This document shows, piece after piece, positions 24,576 to 32,804 of a stretch of DNA of 64,000 nt (positions are counted from its first letter, which is position 1; each line of letters opens with the position of its first letter). The notes under the pieces were generated by a model. It saw only the letters and a list, made by a program, of their open reading frames with translations, had not been told where the DNA came from and made no database searches. The stretch lies in assembly GCF_900104725.1 (NCBI RefSeq), contig NZ_LT629758.1, positions 7,960,001-8,024,000 of the forward strand. The letters are read 5' to 3'. This stretch comes from Actinoplanes derwentensis. GTDB lineage: Bacteria; Actinomycetota; Actinomycetes; Mycobacteriales; Micromonosporaceae. The position numbers and the translations under genes are program-made.

Positions 24576-24812
24576 TCAGGCGATGAGGTTGTCGAAGTCT
24601 CCGTCGCGGACGCCACCGAGGAACGCCTCGATCTCGGCCCGGTTGTAGATCAGTGCCGCACCCTCGGGATCCCGGGAGTTACGCACGGCGACGTCGCCGT
24701 TGGGCAGGACGGCGCATTCGACGCAGTTGCCGCTCGGGTTGCTCCGGCGGCTCTTCTGCCAGGTCACTCCCGGCAGTTCGCCGGCAGGCATGCCGTTGAC
24801 CACGTAGGCCAT
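24576..24812 (-). CDS. DUF397 protein
   Basis: 78 residues of the DUF397 family: WQKSRRSNPSGNCVECAVLP, VAVRNSRDPEGAALIYNRAEIEAFL, then a short acidic tail with GDFDNLIA. In actinobacteria these small proteins are encoded beside XRE/DUF5753 regulators and are thought to counteract or modulate them. The ATG start at 24812 is preceded by GGGAG. Its upstream region has the second copy of the 28-bp element found before the XRE gene, which strengthens the functional pairing. Confidence 0.93.
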   Translation of the reverse strand: MAYVVNGMPAGELPGVTWQKSRRSNPSGNCVECAVLPNGDVAVRNSRDPEGAALIYNRAEIEAFLGGVRDGDFDNLIA

Positions 24813-24892
24813 TCCAAGCTCCCTAGATTTGCCCCGGATCGCCCATCGGTCCGGGATTGGTGGTGATCTCCGCGTGCCTAATCGGGCGGGGA

Positions 24893-24920
24893 TGCAAATG
24901 CACGTGCATCTGGCCTTGCG
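24893..24920 (-). promoter_or_regulatory. 28-bp element upstream of DUF397 (copy 2)
   Basis: Read on the minus strand: CGCAAGGCC, one A, then GATGCACGTGCAT and TTGCA. It keeps the same direction relative to DUF397 as copy 1 has relative to the XRE gene, 80 bases before the DUF397 start. The 12-bp core at 24898-24909 is a perfect palindrome. It also lies upstream of the divergent gene at 25077. Confidence 0.65.
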
Positions 24921-25076
24921 TAGTCACGGGATTCTGAGCATGATAACGCACGTACTACTCACTTTGGGGGTCACTGAGGGTGACATCTTTAGGTGATGGG
25001 TCGGTCGCGGAGCGACAGTCTGCGGCCTCGACGCGAGGCTCCCTGGCGGGGGCGTCCTTAGCGAGAGGTGACGAGT

Positions 25077-25319
25077 ATGTCGGTCCCGAACTTCGGCCCC
25101 GAGCGCCCCGAAACGGGTGGCCCCAACGCGGTCGAGAGTCCACGTTGGGGTAACTCACTGGTCTATCGTGACGAGCCCGACGAGGTGTTCGCGGCTTCCA
25201 CCCGGGCCACCATGGTGAGTCACCGGTTCGGCGGAGTCAGGTATGCGTTGAGCCGGCCCGGCGGGACGACCGCCCGGAAGCCGCCTGCCGAGGAGGATGA
25301 GTCCGACGCGCGTGACTGA
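25077..25319 (+). CDS. Small hydrophilic protein of unknown function
   Basis: 80 residues from the ATG at 25077 (GAGAGG eight bases upstream). It is rich in Pro, Glu and Arg; the centre EVFAASTRATMVSHRFGGVRYAL may form the only structured part. No family recognised. It is divergent from DUF397 and overlaps the next gene, so the two are probably co-transcribed. Confidence 0.55.
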   Translation: MSVPNFGPERPETGGPNAVESPRWGNSLVYRDEPDEVFAASTRATMVSHRFGGVRYALSRPGGTTARKPPAEEDESDARD

Positions 25320-25671
25320 GGTCGTCCGTTGTCACAGCCGGCAGCGGCATGCCGCATTTCCCCAGCCCAGGGCCCCGCACTTGCGCGACAGTCGTCTGCG
25401 GCAGAGCGGTCCGGCCTGGCCGGTGTGCGAGTTCGACGAAGCGGACTACTGCTACGGCGTCGGCCCGATCCGCTTCCGTCTGGAGCGCGTCAACTGGTCG
25501 CAGCCCATCCCGCACGAGGGTGACACGTGGCTCGGCGTGCGCGGCGTGGTCGTCGACGGTTCCGGTCGAGAGGGCGCCGTCCGCGAGATGCTGGTCCGCG
25601 CGTCTCGGATCCCGGTCCCGCCCGCCATCCGGCGCCCCCGCATGAGGGTGTTGCGAAGCACCCCCGTCTGA
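25297..25671 (+). CDS. Small protein of unknown function
   Basis: Up to 124 residues from the ATG at 25297, or 119 from the GTG at 25312, which would nearly abut the previous stop. The basic N-terminal part is followed by a beta-rich part (YCYGVGPIRFRLERVNWSQP, WLGVRGVVVDGSGREG) and a basic tail. It overlaps the upstream gene. No known family; placement suggests membership of the XRE/DUF397 neighbourhood. Confidence 0.55.
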   Translation: MSPTRVTEVVRCHSRQRHAAFPQPRAPHLRDSRLRQSGPAWPVCEFDEADYCYGVGPIRFRLERVNWSQPIPHEGDTWLGVRGVVVDGSGREGAVREMLVRASRIPVPPAIRRPRMRVLRSTPV

Positions 25672-25756
25672 CACCGGGTGGGCGGCGCGGTCCCCCGTGC
25701 TGAGCCGCCCACCCGGCCCCCCAACGCTGCCAAGCCGCAGTAAGCCCCGCACCCTA

Positions 25757-25986
25757 AAGTTGGCACGCCAGGTCGACGGGACCGACGTGTGGTGAGTTGC
25801 GGTGCGCTCCGCGCCTCAAGTTGGCACGGTAAGGCCGTGGGACCGACGTGTGGTGAGTTGCGGTGCGCTCCGCGCCTCAAGTTGGCACGGTAAGGCCGTG
25901 GGACCGACGTGTGGTGAGCTGCGGTGCGCTCCGCGCCTTAGGTTGGCACGCCATGTCGGCGAGACCGACGTGTGGTGGTCTGCGGC
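25757..25986. repeat. Four tandem copies of a 61-bp repeat
   Basis: Copies begin at 25757, 25818, 25879 and 25940 with exactly 61-base spacing; copies 2 and 3 are nearly identical, the outer ones diverge and the last is partial. Each carries a self-complementary core (GTGGTGAGTTG, then GGTGCG and CGCGCC, then CTCAAGT). The same core occurs in the hairpins at 54840-54902 and 54945-54983. The block fills the gap between two convergent genes. Confidence 0.88.
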
Positions 25987-25996
25987 GGGGGCGGGG

Positions 25997-26842
25997 CTAA
26001 GGCTTTCGGGCTACGCCGGACCAGTAGTAGGCCGCCTCTGGGTCTTCGACCTTGGTGTCCGGGCGCCACGCGGAGACCGGGGTGATGCCGGGTTCCAGGA
26101 GTTCCCAGTCGCCGAAGAAGCGGGTCACCGCCTCCCGGGTGCGGGCGACCAGTGTCATCCCGGCTCCGGTGGCGGCCTCGACGGCCGCGCCGACCTCGGT
26201 GGGGTTGAAATCCGCGGTCGGGTGGGTGATGGCCAGGCAACTGCCGGACGGTAGGGCGTCGCGCAGCTCGTCGACCAGCGACCACGGGTCGTCGGCGTCG
26301 GCGATCAGCATGAGGATGGCGATCAGGGTGAGCCCGACCGGCCGCTGGAGATCGAGGGTCTCGCGCAGTGCCGGGTGGGTCAGGATGCTGCGGGGGTTGC
26401 GGAGGTCGGCGGCGATGTACTCACTACGGCCGGCCGGGTTGCTGATCATCAGTGCGCGGGCGTGGACCAGCACGATCGGGTCGTTGTCCACATAGACCAC
26501 ACGGGCCGACGGCTCGTGCTGCTGGGCGATCTCGTGCAGGTTGGGCCGGGTGGGGATGCCGGTGCCGATGTCCAGGAACTGGTGGATCTTCTCTTTCTGC
26601 ACCAGGTCGCGGGCGACGCGGTGGACGAACTTCCGGTTCTCCCCGGCCATGTAACGCATCCCGGGGATGGCCTGGATCATGGCTTCGCCGACGGCCCGGT
26701 CGACGGCGAAGTTGTCCTTGCCGCCGAGCCAGTAATCGTAGATGCGGGCGGAGTGTGGCACGTTGATGTTGACTCCGGGCGGTGCGACTTCAGTGGGTGT
26801 GGAAAAACCCTCTGCCACGACCGTCTCCTCGCGTTCGACCAC
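25997..26842 (-). CDS. SAM-dependent methyltransferase, DUF574 family
   Basis: 281 residues. It shows the actinobacterial DUF574 (Methyltransf_19) pattern: HSARIYDYWLGGKDNFAVD near residue 32, FLDIGTGIPTRPNLHEIAQ as the SAM-binding strand and loop, VVYVDNDPIVLVHARAL as the acidic strand end, and AAYYWSGVARKP at the C-terminus. Genes of this family are often found beside XRE/DUF397 clusters, as here. The substrate is unknown. The GTG start at 26842 is uncertain by a few codons. Confidence 0.92.
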   Translation of the reverse strand: MVEREETVVAEGFSTPTEVAPPGVNINVPHSARIYDYWLGGKDNFAVDRAVGEAMIQAIPGMRYMAGENRKFVHRVARDLVQKEKIHQFLDIGTGIPTRPNLHEIAQQHEPSARVVYVDNDPIVLVHARALMISNPAGRSEYIAADLRNPRSILTHPALRETLDLQRPVGLTLIAILMLIADADDPWSLVDELRDALPSGSCLAITHPTADFNPTEVGAAVEAATGAGMTLVARTREAVTRFFGDWELLEPGITPVSAWRPDTKVEDPEAAYYWSGVARKP

Positions 26843-26922
26843 ACAGCCAACGACCCGGTCCAGATTAGCCGCAATGATTGACCGGCTTCACCCCCGGAGT
26901 GCGTTTTTCGGGCGGACGACTG

Positions 26923-28500
26923 TCACGCTGCCGAGGCGTAACCCCTGGAGGCGGCCGAGACGACACGATCGCGTCCGGCGTGCTTGGCGGCGTAAAGGTA
27001 ACTGTCCGCAATGGACAGCAGGGTCGGCTGAGTGGCGCCGGAGACGTCGGAGCGTGCGGCGATACCGATACTCACGGTGACGGGTAGGCCGCGGGTGAGG
27101 TCGCGCCAGTCGTAGTCACGCACGCTGCGGCGGATGCCGTCGAGCAGCGCGGTGGCCCGGCCCGGTGTGGTGCCGGGGAGCACGATCAGGAACTCCTCCC
27201 CACCCATCCGGGCGGCGAAGCCGGCGGGGCAGGCGGTGGCCGCCCCCTCGGTGAGGAGACCGGCGACCCGGATCAGCACCTGGTCGCCGACGCTGTGCGA
27301 GAGCCGGTCGTTGACCTGTTTGAAGTGGTCCAGGTCGACGAGGGCGATGGTCAGCGCCGGGTCGGTCTCGATCAGGCCGGGCAGGATCTCGTCGACGAAC
27401 CGGCGGTTGTGCAGGCCGGTGAGCGGGTCGCGGCGGGCCTGCTCGCGGAACCGCTCGGCCTCCTGCCGGGCCTCGACCGTCTCGAACATCGCCTGCCGGG
27501 TCCGGGTCCGCGCTTCGCGCTGGAGCGAATGCAGGTTCTGGTACGCCGTGAAGAAGGTCTTGTGCATGGCGAACGCCTCGGCGAACTCGCCCCGGGCGGC
27601 GTGCAGCTCGGACTGCTCCTGGTGCAGGCGGACCAGCATGTCCAGCAGGTGCCGGTCGACGCAGAGGTCCCGGCACTCGTCGAGGTTCTGCTGGGCCAGG
27701 TCGTGGGCTCCGCGCCCGCGCTGGGCCTGGGCGAGGGTGATCAGGTAGCCCGCCAGTGCATCGGCCCGATCGTGCTGGCCCTCGCTGTGCCGCTCGATGC
27801 AGAGCCGCATGGTGGCCTCGGCCTCGGCGTAGTTGCCGTTACCGACCTGGATGGAGCCGATGGTGTCCAGATAATCCGGTTCGAGGAGCACGTTCCACTC
27901 GGCGGCGAGGCGCTGGAGCCGGCCGGCCACCTCTTCGGCGCGCTCGGTCTCACCGGAGTCGAACTCGGCGAACGCCTGGTTGTTGAGCATGCAGAGCAGG
28001 GCCAGCGAATCGGACCCGACGGCCAGTTCCTCGGCCTGGGCGTAACGGATCCGGGCCGCGTCCATCGAGCCGGCTGCCCAGAAGGCGTCGGCGAGTTTGG
28101 TGCGGTGCCAGATGTGCATGTGATCGGTCGCGTCGTCGTCGAGCAGCTCGACCGAGAGCAGCGCATGCTCCAGGCCCTGCTCGGCGTCGCCGAGGTGCTG
28201 GTGGATGTAGGACCAGAGGACGTGCATCCGGGCCAGCAGGACCCGGGCGTCATTGGCCACCGCCCACTCGTGGACCTGCCAGATCTGCTCGGTGGCGGCG
28301 GCGATGTCACCGTCGCGCATCCGCATGTTGGCTTGGCAGAGCCGTGCTCGTGCGATCAGCAGCGGATCGCCCAGAGCCTGAGCGGCCTGCTCCAGCAGGA
28401 TCGCCCGGGCCAGTTCGGCACGGGCGTCCCAGGAGCGCTGATCCTCGATGTCGAGCAGGGCAGCCGAGAGCGTGTCGGCGTCGATCGGCAACTCCATCAA
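26923..28500 (-). CDS. GGDEF diguanylate cyclase with N-terminal TPR-like region
   Basis: 525 residues. The first 320 are helical repeats of TPR type (for example LARMHVLWSYIHQHLGDAEQ). A coiled coil leads into a GGDEF domain: RDPLTGLHNRRFVDE, VDLDHFKQVNDRLSHSVGDQVL, and the catalytic loop GGEEF. It should make cyclic di-GMP from GTP. No RxxD inhibitory site precedes GGEEF, so product inhibition is not expected. No membrane segment is present, so it is cytoplasmic. In relatives, c-di-GMP controls development. An imperfect hairpin (28525-28571) lies in its leader. Confidence 0.95.
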   Translation of the reverse strand: MMELPIDADTLSAALLDIEDQRSWDARAELARAILLEQAAQALGDPLLIARARLCQANMRMRDGDIAAATEQIWQVHEWAVANDARVLLARMHVLWSYIHQHLGDAEQGLEHALLSVELLDDDATDHMHIWHRTKLADAFWAAGSMDAARIRYAQAEELAVGSDSLALLCMLNNQAFAEFDSGETERAEEVAGRLQRLAAEWNVLLEPDYLDTIGSIQVGNGNYAEAEATMRLCIERHSEGQHDRADALAGYLITLAQAQRGRGAHDLAQQNLDECRDLCVDRHLLDMLVRLHQEQSELHAARGEFAEAFAMHKTFFTAYQNLHSLQREARTRTRQAMFETVEARQEAERFREQARRDPLTGLHNRRFVDEILPGLIETDPALTIALVDLDHFKQVNDRLSHSVGDQVLIRVAGLLTEGAATACPAGFAARMGGEEFLIVLPGTTPGRATALLDGIRRSVRDYDWRDLTRGLPVTVSIGIAARSDVSGATQPTLLSIADSYLYAAKHAGRDRVVSAASRGYASAA

Positions 28501-28524
28501 CCGCCTCCCTCTCCGAGTGCGTGC

Positions 28525-28571
28525 TTTCCCTCAGTGAGTCATCGGCACTCGGGTACCGATGTTGAGGGAAA
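28525..28571 (-). promoter_or_regulatory. Inverted repeat in the GGDEF gene leader
   Basis: TTTCCCTCA (28525-28533) pairs with 28563-28571 and CATCGG (28540-28545) with 28556-28561. Further upstream, AGCGCT occurs twice (28593 and 28604). The segment between the MFS stop and the GGDEF start is dense in symmetric sequence and may hold operators or the MFS terminator. Confidence 0.35.
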
Positions 28572-28640
28572 CTCACTCGGACTCCCGAGGTTAGCGCTGA
28601 GTGAGCGCTCAACCCCAGGGAGTGCGGAGTGACGTCCGAC

Positions 28641-30221
28641 CTAGTCGACCGCGACCTTCGCCACTGAAGGATCGGAGGCCGGCGGCGTGAGGTCGACGGT
28701 CGACCGCAACTGCGTCGGCTTCATCGCGACCGCCGCGATCACACCGATCACCGCGACACCGGCCGAGATGAGGAAGATGTGCCCGGTGGCGTCGCCGTAC
28801 GCGATCCGGACCACGTGCTGGATCGCCTCCGGCAGGGCGCTCAGGTTGAGGCTGCCGCTGCTGGAGGCGGCACTGGCCGGCACCCCCATCGCGGTGAGCT
28901 GCTCGGTCATTGAGGTGGCGACGCGCCGGGCGAGGACCGCGCCGAGCACCGAGACGCCGATCGTGCCGCCGAGCGACCGGAAGAACGCGATCGTGGCGCT
29001 GGCCGCGCCGATGTCCCGGAGCGAGACGGTGTTCTGCACGGCGAGGACCAGGTTCTGCATCGACATGCCGACGCCGACGCCGACGACGGCCATGCTCACG
29101 CCGATGTACCAGAGCGAGGTGTCGTGGTCGAGGAAGGAGAGCCCGGCGAACCCGGCGACCAGCAGGATCGTGCCGGCCACCACGTACGGCTTGATCTTTC
29201 CGCTCTTGGTGATCGCCCGGCCGGCCAGGGTCGAGGAGACCAGTACGCCGCCCATCATCGGGATCATCAGCAGGCCGGCCTGGGTCGGGCTGTAACCGCG
29301 GCCGATCTGGAAGTACTGCCCGAGGAAGACCGAGCCGCCGAACATCGCCATGCCGACCGCGAGGCTGCCGAGGATCGCGAGGGCGGTGGTGCGCTGCCGG
29401 ACGATCGGCAGCGGGACGACCGGCTCGGCGACCCGCGACTCGACCCAGACGGCGAGGGCGAGCAGCACCAGGCCGCTGCCGACCATGGCGAACGTCTGCC
29501 AGGAGAGCCAGGTGAATGCGTCGTCCACGAAGGAGACCCAGATCAGGATGACGCTGACGCCGGCCGCGATCAGTGACGCGCCCAGGTAGTCGATCTTCAC
29601 GTTGTCACGGCGCAGGACCGGCAGGTGCAGGGTCTTCTGCAGCACGAACAGGGCGATCACCGCGAACGGGGCGCCGATGAAGAAGCACCAGCGCCAGCCG
29701 AGCGCGTCGGTGTCGACGATGAGACCGCCGAGCAGCGGGCCGCCGACCGTGGCGAGAGCCATCACGCCACCTAGGTAACCGTTGTAGCGGCCGCGCTCCC
29801 GGGGCGGGATCATCGCGGCGATGGCGACCTGCACCAGCGCCTGCACACCACCCATGCCGAGGCCCTGGAAGGCGCGGGCGGCGATGAGCTGCTCGGTGTT
29901 CTGGGTGAAGCCGGCGATCAGCGAACCCAGGATGAAGATGATGATCGAGGCCTGGACCAGGATCTTCTTGCTGTAGAGGTCGGCCAGCTTGCCCCAGATC
30001 GGGGTGGACGCGGTGGCGGTCAGCAGGGTGGCGGTGACCACCCAGGTGTACTGAGTCTGGGTGCCGTCCAGGTCGCCGATGATCTTCGGCAGGGCGGTGG
30101 AGACGATCGTGGAGCTGGCCATCGCCACGAAGAGCACCAGCAGGAGGCCGGAGAGCGCCTCCATGATCTGGCGATGGGTCATCGGGCTGTCGTCAGCCCG
30201 ATCGAGTACGGGTGCGCTCAT
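28641..30221 (-). CDS. MFS drug exporter, DHA2 family (14 membrane segments)
   Basis: 526 residues with 14 hydrophobic segments. Motif A-like GKLADLYSKKILVQ follows segment 2, and ARAFQGLGMGGVQALVQVA is motif C-like, typical of EmrB/QacA-type proton-driven multidrug pumps. TQTQYTWVVTATLLTATAST is the classic segment 1-2 loop. The start overlaps the MarR gene stop by four bases (ATGA), so the regulator and pump are one operon. It should export toxic organic compounds. There is 140 bases between its stop and the GGDEF gene. Confidence 0.95.
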   Translation of the reverse strand: MSAPVLDRADDSPMTHRQIMEALSGLLLVLFVAMASSTIVSTALPKIIGDLDGTQTQYTWVVTATLLTATASTPIWGKLADLYSKKILVQASIIIFILGSLIAGFTQNTEQLIAARAFQGLGMGGVQALVQVAIAAMIPPRERGRYNGYLGGVMALATVGGPLLGGLIVDTDALGWRWCFFIGAPFAVIALFVLQKTLHLPVLRRDNVKIDYLGASLIAAGVSVILIWVSFVDDAFTWLSWQTFAMVGSGLVLLALAVWVESRVAEPVVPLPIVRQRTTALAILGSLAVGMAMFGGSVFLGQYFQIGRGYSPTQAGLLMIPMMGGVLVSSTLAGRAITKSGKIKPYVVAGTILLVAGFAGLSFLDHDTSLWYIGVSMAVVGVGVGMSMQNLVLAVQNTVSLRDIGAASATIAFFRSLGGTIGVSVLGAVLARRVATSMTEQLTAMGVPASAASSSGSLNLSALPEAIQHVVRIAYGDATGHIFLISAGVAVIGVIAAVAMKPTQLRSTVDLTPPASDPSVAKVAVD

Positions 30222-30637
30222 CGGGCGACCTCTTCCTGAGTGATCACGTCGTGGGCCATGCGGCTCAGCGAGGTGGTGAGGGCGTCGATCTCCTCGGGTG
30301 TCCAGTCGCGCAGTGCCGCCGCGATCCGGGCCTCGTAGAAGGTCTGTGTCTGGTTGAGGAGGGCGTGACCGGATTCGGTCACGTGCAGGGTGCTGGCGCG
30401 GCCGTCGAACGGGTCGGCGGTGCGCTCGACGAGACCGTCCCGGACCAGGGCGGAGACTGCCCGGCTGATCGTCGACGGGTCGAGTGCGTGCTCGCTGGCC
30501 AGCTCTTTCATGTGACAGCCGGTCGACTCGCGGCGGCGGATCGCGACCAGGACGCCGATCGGCGCCGCCACCGGATGCCGTTGTTTGAGCAGGCGGACCG
30601 CTCGGATGGCGTCGTGCATCGCCTCCATCAGGCTCAT
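30218..30637 (-). CDS. MarR-family repressor
   Basis: 139 residues from the ATG at 30637 (GGGAGG just upstream). The winged helix is MKELASEHALDPSTISRAVS, then LVRDGLVERTADPFDGRASTLHVT, the signature wing with D-x-R. It overlaps the MFS pump gene by four bases. MarR repressors in this arrangement block the operon until a toxic ligand binds. A 21-bp inverted repeat 45 bases upstream is the likely operator. A TetR gene is divergent. Confidence 0.93.
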   Translation of the reverse strand: MSLMEAMHDAIRAVRLLKQRHPVAAPIGVLVAIRRRESTGCHMKELASEHALDPSTISRAVSALVRDGLVERTADPFDGRASTLHVTESGHALLNQTQTFYEARIAAALRDWTPEEIDALTTSLSRMAHDVITQEEVAR

Positions 30638-30681
30638 GACCGCCTCCCTCGTAATGCTTGCTGCATACAACTATCTTCCTG

Positions 30682-30702
30682 AACTTGCCTGTTGTGCAAG
30701 TT
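30682..30702. promoter_or_regulatory. Operator-like inverted repeat between MarR and TetR genes
   Basis: AACTTGC (30682-30688) and GCAAGTT (30696-30702) are exact complements separated by seven bases. The size and spacing fit a MarR dimer. It lies in the divergent gap, 45 bases from the marR start and 42 from the tetR start, so it could serve either gene. Confidence 0.6.
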
Positions 30703-30743
30703 TGCTCATTGGGAACTCAGTCACACGCCGGTAGGCTCAACTC

Positions 30744-31352
30744 ATGAGTGCGGCGACCGAGCAGGGCCTTCGCGAGCGGAAAAAGGCGGCGACCCGTCAG
30801 GCCCTGCACGAGGCGGCGCTGCGCCTGGCCCTCGAGAACGGCCCGGACCAGGTCACCGTCGAGGCCGTGGCCGACGAGGCGGGCGTCTCCCGGCGGACCT
30901 TCTCCAACTACTTCGCCAATAAGGAGGAGGCGTTCTTCTACGGCGACCGGCGGCGGATGAGGCTCCTCGCCGACCTGGTGCGGGACCGTCCGGCCGACGA
31001 GCCGCCGTGGACGGCGCTGACCGAGGCGGCCCGGGAGTTCTACGCCCAGCGCGGTGACCTCGATCCGGAGTGGGTCGCCCGAGGCCGGCTGATGCGCCGC
31101 CACCCGGCACTGGCCGCGGCGCATGTGCAGACCTTCACCGCGACCGAGCACGAGCTGAGCGCCGAGGTCGCGGCCCGCCTCAAAGATCAAGACCGATTCG
31201 GCGTACGGGCGAAGCTGCTCGCCGCCACCTTCCTGGCCGTGCTCCGGACGTCACTGACGGTCTGGCTGGAGCATCCGTCCGAGATCCGGTTCTGGGATCT
31301 GGCCAGCTCAGCTCTGGCCGAAGCGGGGCAGGGCCTGAGCGGGCTGAGGTGA
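30744..31352 (+). CDS. TetR-family regulator
   Basis: 202 residues. The N-terminal HTH is standard: TRQALHEAALRLALENGPDQ, VTVEAVADEAGVSRRTFSNYFANKEE. The C-terminal ligand domain is helical, with AKLLAATFLAVLRTSLTVWLE near the end, as in acyl-type TetR regulators of actinobacteria. It is divergent from the MarR/MFS operon and may regulate it or itself. The end is convergent with the next TetR gene, 33 bases away, without a visible hairpin. Confidence 0.92.
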   Translation: MSAATEQGLRERKKAATRQALHEAALRLALENGPDQVTVEAVADEAGVSRRTFSNYFANKEEAFFYGDRRRMRLLADLVRDRPADEPPWTALTEAAREFYAQRGDLDPEWVARGRLMRRHPALAAAHVQTFTATEHELSAEVAARLKDQDRFGVRAKLLAATFLAVLRTSLTVWLEHPSEIRFWDLASSALAEAGQGLSGLR

Positions 31353-31385
31353 GAACGCGCGGCTTCCGTCGTACCCAAGCGGGGG

Positions 31386-31949
31386 TTAGAAGGTTTTTGT
31401 CCCTAGACCGCCGATGACGAGAGCCAGCTGGCGGCGCCAGGCCTGGGGGTCATTGGAGTGCTGGGCCACGCCGGCGTTCGCCATCATCAGCAGGGTGATG
31501 TCGTGGCGGGTGAAGTCGGGGCGTAGCCGGCCGGCCCGCTGGGCGCGGGTGCAGACGTCCAGGGCCCGCTGCCGGGCGGCACCACGCAGGGCGGCGATCC
31601 GTTCGTCGTCGTCGAAGGCCGAGGTGACGAGCAGTTCGGCGAGGCCGCGGTCGGTGGCCTGGAGTTCGCAGACCCGGGTGAGGTAGCCGACAAAACCGGC
31701 CCACGGATCGGAGTGTTCCAGGGCCTGGTCGGCGAGGTGCACGGCGGCGGTCAGATGACCGGCGAACACCGCGGCGATCAGATGCCGGCGGCTGGGGAAG
31801 CGGCGGTAGAGAGTGGCGTTGCCGACACCGGCCCGGCGGGCGATCTCGTCCAGGGAGGCGTCCAGACCCTGCTCGGCGAAGACCTCGCGTGCCGCGGTGA
31901 GCAGGGCCGCACGATTGCGGAGGGCGTCCGCACGCAGCCGGGTGGCCAT
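31386..31949 (-). CDS. TetR-family regulator
   Basis: 187 residues from the ATG at 31949; a further start at 31982 would include sequence with operator-like symmetry and lacks family similarity. HTH: RNRAALLTAAREVFAEQGLD, SLDEIARRAGVGNATLYRRF. The remainder is a TetR_C-type domain (HLIAAVFAGHLTAAVHLADQ, DITLLMMANAGVAQHS). It is divergent from the dienelactone hydrolase gene across 90 bases with an inverted repeat, so it most likely represses that gene. Confidence 0.9.
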   Translation of the reverse strand: MATRLRADALRNRAALLTAAREVFAEQGLDASLDEIARRAGVGNATLYRRFPSRRHLIAAVFAGHLTAAVHLADQALEHSDPWAGFVGYLTRVCELQATDRGLAELLVTSAFDDDERIAALRGAARQRALDVCTRAQRAGRLRPDFTRHDITLLMMANAGVAQHSNDPQAWRRQLALVIGGLGTKTF

Positions 31950-31968
31950 GCGCCACAGGATACGACGT

Positions 31969-32009
31969 TCCAGCGGAATCACAGAGATCGAATGCTACGG
32001 TCCGCTGGA
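31969..32009. promoter_or_regulatory. Inverted repeat between TetR and dienelactone hydrolase genes
   Basis: TCCAGCGGA (31969-31977) and TCCGCTGGA (32001-32009) are exact complements, separated by 23 bases, in the divergent gap. It is a candidate operator for the adjacent TetR protein, or two half-sites of a longer one. Confidence 0.45.
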
Positions 32010-32039
32010 TCGTCGCCAAACCGTGCAGGAGATGCGTTA

Positions 32040-32789
32040 ATGCCGCAATACGAGATCGAGGTGCCAGCCGCGGACGGGGTGGCGGAGGCCTTCTTCGTCA
32101 CGCCGGAGGGTCCGGGGCCGTTTCCGTCGGTGCTGATGTTCATGGATGCGTTCGGTCTGCGGCCCCGGCTCCGGGAGATGGCGGCACGGATCGCCGGTCA
32201 CGGGTTCGCCGTCCTGGTGCCGAACCTGTTCTACCGCAGTGTCACCGGCCTGCTCGTCACGCCGGACGACCTGGCCGACGAGGAGAAGCGGGGCGCCGCG
32301 TTCGGCCGGATCATGCCGATGATGCAGGAGCTGACCGCGGACCGGATCACCGCGGACGCCGCCGCCTACCTGGACTTCCTGGCCGGGCGAGACGAGGTCA
32401 CCGGCTCACCGGCCGGGATCGTGGGCTACTGCATGGGTGGCCGGAACGCGTTGATCGTGGCGTCGGCGCTGCCGAACCGGTTCGCGGCACTCGCGAGTTT
32501 CCACGCCGGGCAGGTGGTCACCGACGGACCGGACAGCCCGCACCTGGGCGCGCCGGCGATCACCGCCGAGGTCTATTTCGGACACGCCGACAACGATCCG
32601 TCGATGACGCCGGAGCAGATCGCCGCGCTGGAGGTGACTCTCGCGGAGTCCGGGGTCCAGTACACGTCCGAGCTCTACGAGGATGCCCCGCACGGCTTCA
32701 CGATGACCGACACGGCGATGTACCACGAAGCCGGTGAGAAACGGCACTGGGAGGTGCTGATCCCGTTCTTCACCCGGACCCTCGGCTGA
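32040..32789 (+). CDS. Dienelactone hydrolase family protein
   Basis: 249 residues. The alpha/beta-hydrolase fold has the dienelactone hydrolase nucleophile elbow with Cys in GYCMGGRNAL, instead of Ser. The acid is probably the Asp in FGHADNDPSM, and the histidine is in YEDAPHGFTM. The N-terminus PAADGVAEAFFVTPEGPGP is family-like. Such enzymes open lactone or enol-ester rings in aromatic degradation, but many relatives have other substrates. The ATG follows AGGAGA. It is divergent from a TetR gene, its probable repressor. Confidence 0.92.
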   Translation: MPQYEIEVPAADGVAEAFFVTPEGPGPFPSVLMFMDAFGLRPRLREMAARIAGHGFAVLVPNLFYRSVTGLLVTPDDLADEEKRGAAFGRIMPMMQELTADRITADAAAYLDFLAGRDEVTGSPAGIVGYCMGGRNALIVASALPNRFAALASFHAGQVVTDGPDSPHLGAPAITAEVYFGHADNDPSMTPEQIAALEVTLAESGVQYTSELYEDAPHGFTMTDTAMYHEAGEKRHWEVLIPFFTRTLG

Positions 32790-32804
32790 GGCCGGACCCT
32801 CAGC
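32785..32804. terminator. Short hairpin spanning both convergent stop codons
   Basis: GCTGAGG (32785-32791) pairs with 32798-32804 across a 6-base loop, overlapping the ends of the hydrolase and VOC genes. A compact bidirectional terminator is likely. Confidence 0.5.

Noticed and set aside
25757..25986. Possible CRISPR array
   Set aside because: The 61-bp units are directly adjacent with no unique spacers, and no cas genes are present.
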